From Ashinkailepas kermadecensis (taxonomy: Eukaryota; Arthropoda; Thecostraca; Neolepadidae), in the NCBI GenBank assembly GCA_034440615.1, contig JAOTOM010004358.1, forward strand, positions 62,001 through 126,000: DNA of 64,000 bases, written 5' to 3'. Under the pieces are notes generated by a model. The model saw only the letters and a list, made by a program, of their open reading frames with translations. It was not told the DNA's origin and ran no database searches. The position numbers were made by a program, and so were the translations under genes. Below are positions 55,551 to 64,000 of this stretch, one piece after another (the first letter of the stretch is position 1; each line of letters begins with the position of its first letter).

Positions 55551-56176
55551 AACCTGTATCTGCAGTGGGGCAGGTCCTCAGGCGGAGCGGATCCTGTACT
55601 CCAGCGGGAAAGTTATGTACCTCACGCGGGACGGGTACTGCAATTTGAATACATTTTTTGTCCCCCAACAGCATCGCACTAGATCTGACACAAGTTCAGT
55701 GTATGGCTCCTATGGATATGTTGGAGGTTCGCTTCCCTGTGCACAGTATCGGAGTGGTGTCATGGTGCAGAGGGTGGGGTCAGTGATAATTTAATTGGGA
55801 ATTAGGGTGGAATATGCTACTGTCGTGATCTCCTGCACAAGGCTGATGTGTCTGGACAGCATTTTTTTTTGTCAGGTCCCTGGTATTAACCAGTTTATTT
55901 CAGTATCTTGTCAACATTGTTTATTAGTATCATGTTCACGTTCACCATTACGGATCGCGATACACGAGTCATTAATTTCGATGGCGAAGCACATTCACAT
56001 AGCATAGCATAGCACATTCACATAGCATAATTCCATGTCTAAAGATTACCTATGATGTGGTCTGCTATAGAATACCAGTTGATGGCATAGGTATTATTGC
56101 TGTCGTTATCACTAATATAGGTATCTCTATATGAGGCATCTCAATCCCAAAGCGAACGAAAAAGGGTAAATTTGTC
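55551..56176. other. Intergenic, no gene recognised
   Basis: A short CACATTCACATAGCATA duplication lies at 55990-56028. Otherwise nothing recognised. Confidence 0.5.
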
Positions 56177-56827
56177 TTAAAAGGTGTTTTGGGAATTTTC
56201 TTTCGGAATGCTATGTTTATGAACGTAATTCGGAACATGCGACCACTCGTTTTCGGCGCTAGTGTTACTTTCCAAGTTCAACGATGACGTCATAGGCGCG
56301 TCGTTACGATTGCGCAAATTCCCAAGCGGTTCCTAACGTAGCCTAATATAATCAAATATACTCGAATCTAGACTAATACTAAATATTATTACCCTGACGT
56401 CATCCGTCAGTCACGTCCCGATCAGTGCCGCCTTCCGTTTCCGTTGGCGTTCTTGTGAAATAATATTGGTGTGTGAGCTGTGTGATAAAGAGGCGGAAAG
56501 GTAGTGTTTTCGTATTTTCGACGTGAAGAAGTGTTGAATCAACTGCATGGAGTGTTGAATGTCCCTTTAATCACGTCGGAGAAGCGCCCGGTGAGGGATG
56601 GATATATTATGGCACAAAAAAACATTGCGGTATGAATGGCGCATTATATAAATTATCGCTATGATCAACCGAGAGGTAAGAGGCAGTTGATGCGCTCCTA
56701 AACCCCAATAACAACAACCGAGAGGTAAGCACGAGCGCCGAAAACGAGTGGTCACGTCTTCCGAATCACGTTCATGAACATGGTATTCCGAAAGAAAATT
56801 CCAAAGATTCAAAAAAACACCTTTTAA
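56177..56827. mobile_element. TIR element with promoter-like interior
   Basis: The left arm (56177-56263) and right arm (56731-56827) are inverted copies of about 90 bp. Both start TTAAAAGGTGTTTT and share GGAATTTTCTTTCGGAAT, ATGAACGT.ATTCGGAA and GACCACTCGTTTTCGGCGCT. No transposase frame. TTAA lies at both extremities, as in the 7-kb element, but the rest of the ends differ. The interior holds two full TGACGTCA motifs (56285-56292 and 56395-56402) and mixed GC-rich sequence like a promoter or 5' UTR. It could be a MITE that captured host DNA, or simply two inverted copies of a short repeat. Confidence 0.7.
56681..56714 (+). mobile_element. 34-bp tail-only insertion with perfect 15-bp TSD
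   Basis: The insert AGGCAGTTGATGCGCTCCTA+AACCCCAATAACAA contains only the 3' half of the shared tail. Perfect duplication CAACCGAGAGGTAAG at 56666-56680 and 56715-56729. The shortest retro-insertion in this window, placed just inside the right arm of the TIR element. Confidence 0.93.
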
Positions 56828-57382
56828 CACAATAATATCCTTAAAAATATAGTATTGGCTCAAAATTGTGGCTAAAAGATTTCTCAGATATTTGAAACGA
56901 CGTTTTATTGGTTAATTTCGGCGTCGTACTATGCGGTTTTCGACATCTCGCACCCGACAAAAAAAACTTATTTTAACACGTGAGGTAGTGGCGTAATGAC
57001 GTATAAACACCAAGTGTGATAAACTGATTTTGAAGTTGATTGATCCCATGCAATTCTGAGTGCTGAAGGTTTAGATTCCCGGAAATTGCGTCGACCACCC
57101 CCTGCCCTCTCTGTGTTTGCACTCACGCAATGACACTCATGTACAGTTCGCGACACAGGTTTATTTAAGCCGTGATCTGGTGCATTGCATCAGACTGGTT
57201 CGGTTAGTCTCCATCGCTCCGATATGTTTTGTGTGGCTTTTGGAGGTCACCTTGAACGCGCCTGGACGATTGCTGTGGTGTTTCCCGAGAACTTCCTCCT
57301 CCCCTACCTCTTACCCATGTGGCGATGGTGATGCCGAGTATGGCCGGGTCTTAGTTTTGCTCGGCGAGTGCAGTATGTGGTG
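56828..57382. other. Intergenic, no gene recognised
   Basis: Nothing recognised. Confidence 0.5.
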
Positions 57383-57690
57383 AGTGATTTAGGTGTATCT
57401 GGCTCGGCAGGCCGCCTGGTTCGGTGTATCTGGCCCGGCAGGCCGCCTGGGTGTATCTGGCTCGGCAGGTCGTCTGGTTCGGTGTATCTGGCTCGGCAGG
57501 CCGCCTGGGTGTATCTGGCTCGGCAGGTCGTCTGGTTCGTGTATCTGGCTCGGCAGGTCGTCTGGTTCGGTGTATCTGGCTCGGCAGGTCGTCTGGTTCG
57601 GTGTATCTGGCTCGGCAGGCCGCCTGGTTCGGTGTAGCTGGCTCGGCAGGCCGCCTGGGTGTATCTGGCTCGGCAGGCCGCCTTGTGGGG
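57383..57690 (+). repeat. 31-bp minisatellite
   Basis: Unit GTGTATCTGGCTCGGCAGGC+CGCCTGGTTCG, about ten copies, some 3 bp shorter. It gives long repetitive frames in all phases. Confidence 0.93.
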
Positions 57691-57889
57691 TTTATTGCGT
57701 CTGCTTTGTCGGACTTGTTCGTAGTTCAAAGTGTGGTGGGCTTCCGTCACCGGATTGTCCGGTACATGCTGAACGGCTCAACGCTGGACCACGAGCCATA
57801 CGTTGGGCAGTCTGGCAAATGCTGGGCAGTGTGTCGTCAGCAGTCAGCAAATGATGCAGGGTGCCGCAACATCGCCGCCATCAGGCCAT

Positions 57890-58235
57890 CGCTTATACGA
57901 CAGTCGCGATGTCGTCCTCTCCACTGCTGCGTGGCTCGCGACGCCCATGGTCGTTCCGTCAGAATGGGGGGGGGCGGCGCCGGCGGCGAGGGGTCCTCTC
58001 AATGTCATCGCGTGGACGACAGTCACGGTGTCGTCCTCTCCACTGCTGCGTGGCTCGCGACGCCCATGGTCGTTCCGTCAGAATGGGGGGGGAAGGCGGC
58101 GCCGGCGGCGAGGGGTCCTCACAATGTCATCGCGTGGACGACAGTCGCGGTGTCGTCCTCTCCACTGCTGTGTGGCTCGCGACGCCCATGGTCGCTCCGT
58201 CAGAATGGGGGGAGGTGGCGCCGGCGGCGAGGGAG
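57890..58235 (+). repeat. About 120-bp GC-rich tandem repeat, three copies
   Basis: A unit with GTCGTCCTCTCCACTGCTGC, CGACGCCCATGGTCG and a G-run after GAATGGG. GAATGGG recurs at 57962, 58081 and 58203. The 287-codon plus frame here is an artefact of the repeat and the adjoining GC-rich DNA. Confidence 0.9.
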
Positions 58236-58790
58236 CGCTCTCAGTGACTTGTGAGCGTCACGTGCTGGCCGAGCCGGCTGGGCACCGTGCTGCGCACACC
58301 GTCGGGTCGGGTCCGATCAGCCTATCGACCGGTGGCTTCCCGGCGGGCCGTGTTTGGCTGCCAGCGCGAGTGTCGGTCCCGGTGCCGGCGCAAACACTGT
58401 GTTTGTGCGCCGCCCGGCGCCAAGCTGTAGCTGTCATTCCGTCAAGGCCGCCGGCCGGCCGGTCCCCTGTTGTTGTGCCGGCCGACAGGGGACGCGCCGG
58501 GCCGTCACTCCCCCCCTGCCGTAACGGGAGGGGAGCGCGCGGCCCAAGGCTGCCGCGGCCTTGTTTCTCCCCAAGCAGCCGGCCTGCTGCTCCCCTTGTT
58601 TGGGGCGGTGCCGTGCGGGCCGGGCCGGTGGCGGCAAGGCCGACCGGCAGACAGGTGCATTGCTGATGATGCCGCAGCCGCCCAGGAAGTACCGTCTCCA
58701 CGTCTGTCGCCGCGCCACCCGGGGAAGCTTTGTTTGGAACACTTCTCGGCTCAAGCGATTCAGAGAGTGCTTTGCTTCGTGCGCCTCCCC
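58236..58790. other. CpG-rich patch
   Basis: GC-dense with frames on both strands; no product recognised. Confidence 0.4.
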
Positions 58791-60049
58791 CCCCCGCCCT
58801 TATATTTTGATGTATAGCTTCGTTGATGAGTATGCATGATAAGCCCCATGAACTATGCTGCTCTACGTTATGCACAGAGCGGTTATTTTGCAACGCAGCA
58901 ACACTCGATTGCACTAAAAGCTAGCGCCACAATGCTGCCGACAAGTCCGCGAGCAACGTCCGATCGCGTGCACTAAATGGGCCAAATTGGCGCCAGATTA
59001 CGCGCCCGCCCGTATCTTATCACTTGACGGCGGACATCTGAGGCGCCTTGGGCGGCCGCTGCTGTGGCAGCAGGGCTATCTGGTGTCGTCGCCTCGCTGA
59101 TGCCAGTGTGCAGTGGAGTGCCTCGTCCCCGCCGGGTTCCGATCGTTTGAAGTGGCCGCCTGGGACGCCGCCATCCGAACATTTCAGCATGAGCCGGAAG
59201 TGGAGACTACCAATGTCACGGCCACTGCTAATTCGTGAGATATGAGCAACAGCTGATTTAAGTGAGCCAAGTTTGAAAGCCCTATCTCGCAACATGGGAC
59301 GATTTGTTATGAAGAGCTGTTGCTTAGTGAAAGATCAAAGGACCAACCAAGTAATTTTGACACTATTTGAAAAGGAATATTCTAGAAGGTGAAGTTTTTG
59401 AGAATTTACCAATTTTGTCCATTTAAATTTGGAAATACCGTGACTCGGCGAACTATTCTGGCGTGGTTCTTGAGCTCCTGACACAATCTCAAACCTGGTT
59501 GTTCATTTTCCATGTTGGCACGCGGACTCGCGTGTAGTTGAACATGTATGTTGGTACTTGCATGTAACTGAAGCTTCTTTTCCATGTGATCAGCGGTGTA
59601 ATCGACGCAACGTGAATAGTCTGCACATTTTTTAACATGAAAACTCCACCCAATATCGCTATAGCGTTGTGGCCACCGCTCGGTACGGGCGTGTCCAAAC
59701 TAGGGAATATTGGGGAAGCAACACAGCACAGGTATTTTCCTCATTCACTTGCCAATATTACTTCATGATATATACATACATATATACATGTATTTATGTA
59801 TATATTCTCATTTCTCTTCCATATTTGGAAAGGCTGTAGATTTATAAAAATGACTGATGAGACGAATAGCATAATGATAATAATTTGGCCGGGCTACGCG
59901 TTTAATTCTGCAAGGTTGAAGATTTAGATGTCCTGACGCCCAACCGATATCGAATTTGGCCGCTGGTGTTGGCCGACTGCCGGAGGTCGAGCTCGATCAG
60001 CAGCTGGCACTTGTTCTGGCGAGGCTCGGTAACGTCCGTATCGCTGGCT
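58791..60049. other. Intergenic, mostly AT-rich
   Basis: A TATACATA-type microsatellite lies at 59767-59805. No gene recognised. Confidence 0.55.
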
Positions 60050-60685
60050 GGTGCCGTACCAGATTAGCACCGACTGACACCGTACCAGATCAGCACCGGC
60101 TGATGCTGTATCAGATCAGCACCGGCTGATGCTGTATCAGATCAGCACCGGCTGATGCTGTATCAGATCAGCACCGGCTGATGCTGTATCAGATCAGCAC
60201 CGGCTGATGCCGTATCAGATCAGCACCGGCTGATGCTGTATCAGATCAGCACCGGCTGATGCTGTATCAGATCAGCACCGGCTGATGCTGTATCAGATCA
60301 GCACCGGCTGATGCTGTATCAGATCAGCACCGGCTGATGCCGTATCAGATCAGCACCGACTGATGCTGTACCAGATCAGCACCGACTGATGCTGTACCAG
60401 ATCAGCACCGTCTGATGCTGTATCAGATCAGCACCGGCTGATGCCGTATCAGATCAGCACCGTCTGATGCTGTACCAGATCAGCACCGGCTGATGCTGTA
60501 CCAGATCAGCACCGTCTGATGCTGTATCAGATCAGCACCGGCTGATGCTGTATCAGATCAGCACCGACTGATGCTGTACCAGATCAGCACCGACTGATGC
60601 TGTACCAGATCAGCACCGTCTGATGCTGTATCAGATCAGCACCGGCTGATGACATCAGATCAGCACCGGCTGATGGCGTATCATA
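60050..60685 (+). repeat. 26-bp minisatellite
   Basis: Unit GATCAGCACCGGCTGATGCT+GTATCA, highly regular, with point variants (GACTGATG, GTCTGATG, CCGTATCA, GTACCA). ATCAGCACCGGCTGAT holds short inverted halves (ATCAGC / GCTGAT), so each unit can form a small stem. Confidence 0.95.
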
Positions 60686-61321
60686 TCGCCTCCGGGGACG
60701 GCCCTTCTCACTGCGTCCCGTGCTGTGCGAAATACTTGTGGAAGATATTTCCCAGACAATGGAACCGGCACAAATGTGCGGCCTTCGTTGTCCGGCCTTC
60801 GTTGTCCGCAAACTGAATGCTAACGGTGCAGTGCTTTATCAACAGGACCCCAAATATTTGAACAGTTTGGTTCGCAATAGCGAACCAAACTGCATCCAAC
60901 TATTGAAATGGAATGGCGCACGTTTTTGCCTAAAAAGCGCACGTCTCAGAATTGTGATTTAGCAACGTGTACGCATAGCGGTACTAAAATGACGCAAAAT
61001 TAGCTTGTTTCTATCTTGCTGTACTCTATACTTGAAGCTGAGCTATGGGGAGCTATCATGTACCCAGTATTGTCCGTCAATTGCCCTTGGTATTTGTTGT
61101 AGGGAGCAAAGATTTGGTCCAGATTGACCAGATTGTGTAATTGTTGTCTTTATGTGGAAATAATTCGAAACCTAATTAATTTTGTTCAGCAAGTAGTTGT
61201 TTTCAGGAGTATGTAGTGAACGGCCGCGCGCAGAATACGTTTGGTCGTGAGGGCGTCGCGGCTGTGCAGTTTTGCCACACCGACGAGAGCTCGCCGATGG
61301 GAGGCTCTCCACGTTCATACA
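60686..61321. other. Intergenic with a perfect hairpin
   Basis: GGCCTTCGTTGTCC is directly repeated at 60781-60809. CAGTTTGGTTCGC (60863-60875) and its exact complement (60880-60892) form a 13-bp stem with the loop AATA. No gene recognised. Confidence 0.6.
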
Positions 61322-61330
61322 TTTTTGTTT

Positions 61331-61517
61331 AGGGGGGGGGGGGGTCGAGTGGTTAAGACGTTGAGCTCTGGGTACCAAGATCCCGGGTTCAACACTCGCA
61401 CCACTCGGAACATTTCCCAAACCCGCAGCCCATCGGAAACAGTGTGGTCGGCGCTATTAGCCGTGATCGTGGATAAAGTGCCTCATAAACCATCGAAATA
61501 ACCAATAACCAAACACC
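61331..61517 (+). mobile_element. tRNA-derived SINE tS3
   Basis: A third head type: GTCGAGTGGTTAAGACGTTG (A box) and GATCCCGGGTTCAACACTC (B box). Then CCCATCGGAAACAGTGTGG, a GGCGC...GTGCC stem, and a CATAAACC ... AATAACCAATAACC end like tS1. A 9-bp duplication TTTTTGTTT lies at 61322-61330 and 61518-61526. The head is preceded by a G-run, as in the tS1 copy at 27.3 kb. Confidence 0.82.
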
Positions 61518-61526
61518 TTTTTGTTT

Positions 61527-62469
61527 CATCTTTCCTAACATCCCTTCTTCGCTTCTCCGAGAGGCGGTGATAATTTGTTCGTGAAATCCGGTGGAGTATA
61601 CCACTTACTGAACACTGAATCGACATCCTTTCCAAGGAAGTAGCGACATCGTGCTCCTTGATGCGTGCTTAGGAAGCAAGCCCCATAGATGAAGAATCCG
61701 GTTCCCAATGGCCGAACTAGGTTCTAAGCTAAAATTAGCTTCCTACCTCCAGAAAAGTCTAGTCCAGATCCCAGTCTGCCGTGTCCTAATATTCGGAAAG
61801 TCGAGTGGAGACCCACACTTAATACAAATTATACTGACATCACGCTTTCCGTTTGACATCATTGGGTGGTACTTTTGCCTATTTGTTCCGCATTATCAGT
61901 GAGATTTAGATATATAAAAGCACTTATGGTTTCTGGCTGCAGCACTTGCCTGATTCGTAAAGGCAACAGAGGCAGACATCACCATCAACATCATGCCATC
62001 AACAAAGGTCATAGAAGATTACTCATCAATAGAAACGATCTATATACATTTGCATATTTTTTAGACATAAGTTGGCTTTTTTAACATCACCCTCCCCCTC
62101 CCCTCCACCACACAAAGGATCAGTTTCAGGACGCTCCTGCTCCGGTGAGGGTTGACGCCGGGCTTCACGCCTGTCGTGCTCACCTGTGTTTCCCGCCTCA
62201 TCTCGTAGTCATATTTGCATACGTGGCCAAATATCCATACGTTGTATGCAAAGTCTAACTCTAGCAAAGTAAGTATAACGTATATGCCAAGCGTATGTCG
62301 CTACCAGAAGAACTTTGCGAGATATGGCTGTTCAATAATCACGTTTTTGAGACCTGTTACAAAATCAGAAAATGTCAATAACTCAAAAACCATACTTTCC
62401 ATTGCTCTAATACTCTCAGAATCGTGTTCAGAGGTACAGAAAACCACATAAAGACATGAAGTATAAAAA
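61527..62469. other. AT-rich intergenic DNA
   Basis: No gene recognised. The right part leads into the 3' flank of the LINE. A short A-run at 62466-62474 may mark the LINE 3' end. Confidence 0.5.
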
Positions 62470-62550
62470 AAAACAGTGCAACTATGAGCCACAAGGGCCC
62501 TTCTTGGTTGCACTTTGTACACTGAACCAGTTGCCCACCAAATCTGTCAA

Positions 62551-64000
62551 TCAACCCTCCCTGGAATACAGAAAAACAAGCCCCCTATTCTTATAATGAT
62601 TGTCTATGCCGTTTTTAAAGATGTTCAGTGTGTTGCTACTGACAATTGTTCCTGGCAGCTGGTTCCAGTGTTCTACTACCCTGTTGGTGAAGAAAGACTG
62701 TCTTAACTTTGTCCTGCTGTGATTAACTTTAATTTTGAATTGATGACCTCTAATTGCATCATTTCTGTTAAATTCAAACATTTCCCTGATATATCCCTGT
62801 TCCTGACCATGAACAAATTTAAAAACCTCTATGAGATCTCCTCTCAGCCTTCTATATCTAAGTGAAAACATATTCAATTTCTTCAATCTTTCCTCATATG
62901 CCAGGTTGCCTATACCATTAACCATTTTTGTTGCCCTCTTTTGTACTCTCTCTAAAAGCCAACAATCTTTCTCATAACTAGGGGACCAAGCTTGGACACA
63001 GTATTCCAAATGTGGCCTGTGGCACAGTAAAGCTTCCTGATGACCTCCTCACTTTTGTATGACACATTCCTCTGTATCGCCCCAAGCATTCTTAGTGCCT
63101 TCTTCCTGGCTTCTTTGGTCTGTTCTGATGTCCCCAATTTTGTGTTCAAAATAACACCTAAGTCCTTTTCCTGCTGAGTCACAGATAGTACTTGGCCATC
63201 CATCAAGTATGGCGCCTTCATATGCTGCCTACCTACATGCATGACTTTGCACTTATCAAAATTAAACTTCATTTGCCATTTTTCGGACCACTTCACAAGC
63301 TCGTCTAAGTCGTTCTGCAGCAAAACCTGCTCATTGTGTCCTGCTATTGCCCTAAAGATCTTCAAATCATCCGCATATTTCAAAACCTTACTGCTTAGGC
63401 CACATTCAATGCTATTCACAAATATAATGAACAACAGTGGCCCCAGTACCGACCCCTGAGGGACTCCACTAAGAACATTTTGCCATGATGACTTTGTACC
63501 ATTAAGCACCACTCTCTGCCGTCTATCTGAAAGCCACAACTCAATCCATTTTAGGATGCTACCTGCAATCAATCAATCATATATTGAGGTCTCCATAGTC
63601 CAGGCAATGTAGAAACAAGGCATGTACGTCATGGCTTTTCAGCCCTCTCGTCAAATCACAGTTGAAAATATAAGATCAAATGCCTACTGACCGTAGGCAT
63701 ACCATGGACCTGAAGCTGCATCATTAACCGTCTATGGGGTACCTTGTCAATGGCCTTACTAAAGTCAAGATATGCTACATCAACCTGATTTCCCTGATCA
63801 AATTGTTCTGTAGCAAAATTTAAGAAGTCCAAGAGATTTGTGAGACACGATCTCCCTTTTCTAAACCCATGTTGAGTATCTTGAATCAATCTGTTTCCTT
63901 CCAGAAAACGAACTATTCTATCTTTGATAATTGATTTGAGTACCTTGCAGACTAGGGATGTGAGGCTTACTGGCCTATAATTTTCAACTTTCCCCTTTCT
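62551..64000 (-). pseudogene. CR1/Jockey-like LINE reverse transcriptase, interrupted, cut by window edge
   Basis: This is a non-LTR retrotransposon polymerase, which copies element RNA at the nicked target. From the right edge the minus strand reads NYRPVSLTSLVCKVLKSII (fingers), then HGFRKGRSC and VAYLDFSKAIDKVPH (first palm motif). Then comes a 131-bp insertion (63570-63700). It resumes with LSGVPQGSVLGPLLFIIFVN, the catalytic YADD (63366-63377), LDELVKWSEKWQMKFNFDKC and LGVILNTKLGTSEQ. A frameshift near 63015 is followed by EYCVQAWSPSYEKD, LERVQKRATK and a C-terminal VVEHWNQLPGTIVSS ... GLVFLYSREG, stop at 62551-62553. No RNase H follows. The motif order and C-terminus fit CR1/L2/Jockey-group LINEs. 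The YADD is intact, but the insertion and frameshift make it non-functional. The endonuclease and ORF1, if present, lie beyond the window. Confidence 0.93.
63570..63700 (-). mobile_element. 131-bp insertion inside the LINE polymerase
   Basis: The frame reads VHG up to 63701 and I-AGSILKW from 63569, so the intervening 131 bp is foreign. It begins (minus strand) with ATGCCTAC GGTCA GTAGGCAT, a perfect 8-bp stem, and ends in (TGAT)n-like repeats typical of a retroposed tail. No protein or known tRNA head is recognised. The target-site duplication is short or absent. Confidence 0.75.

Noticed and set aside
57803..58666. 287-codon plus-strand open frame
   Set aside because: It runs through three copies of a 120-bp repeat and GC-rich stop-poor DNA; the repeats translate in different phases.
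1..64000. CRISPR-like spaced repeats
   Set aside because: All arrays are head-to-tail or have related spacers, and the DNA is clearly eukaryotic.

Overview
This window looks like animal (metazoan) nuclear DNA, most likely from an invertebrate; an arthropod is a weak guess. The signs are several degraded non-LTR retrotransposons (CR1/Jockey-like and I-like), tRNA-derived SINEs, DNA-transposon remnants with terminal inverted repeats, and a very high load of minisatellites and GC-rich microsatellites, with no bacterial-style gene packing. I find no host protein-coding gene, rRNA gene or intact tRNA gene. The longest open frames lie in stop-poor GC-rich or tandem-repeat DNA and are open in several frames at once, so I do not call them genes.

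Layout. 0-10 kb: a 21-bp minisatellite, a CpG-dense island with a GC hexamer microsatellite, a 76-bp array, tRNA-SINEs and the first copy of a TTAA-flanked transposon (7104-8232). 10-20 kb: a second, inverted copy of that transposon (12056-13016), a decayed LINE with RNase H and zinc-motif remnants (13670-14720), a 15-bp GC-rich array, then element B (from 16933), which runs into degenerate minisatellite DNA. 20-32 kb: a CpG island with tandem CRE motifs, SINEs, a LINE C-terminal fragment with its 3' tail (24945-25372), a gag-like LINE ORF1 split by a SINE (26668-28360), and a CR1/Jockey-like reverse-transcriptase tail (30590-31385). 32-50 kb: CpG-dense patches, arrays of 84, 79, about 25, 24 and 23-29 bp, and an inverted second copy of element B with its degenerate array (43080-45926). 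50-64 kb: arrays of 43, 48, 31, about 120 and 26 bp, a TIR element with a promoter-like interior (56177-56827), further SINEs, and a LINE reverse transcriptase that leaves the window at its right edge.

The unifying theme is retrotransposition. Three provisional SINE types with different tRNA-like heads (called tS1, tS2 and tS3 here), the 3' end of an I-like LINE, and a set of 34-72 bp 'tail-only' insertions share one 3' tail design: a short GC stem around a conserved TATGACC...GTCGA loop, followed by CTAAACCCCAATAAC-like sequence. Stem bases change on both sides together between copies, and several tail-only insertions are flanked by 12-15 bp perfect target-site duplications. This supports a LINE machinery that recognises an RNA hairpin and often inserts little more than that hairpin. 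A second theme is transposons carrying satellite-like DNA (element B) or regulatory-motif clusters (AGGTCA half-sites in the TTAA element, CRE motifs in the 56-kb element). All family names are provisional and made by eye; copy numbers and identities were not computed.
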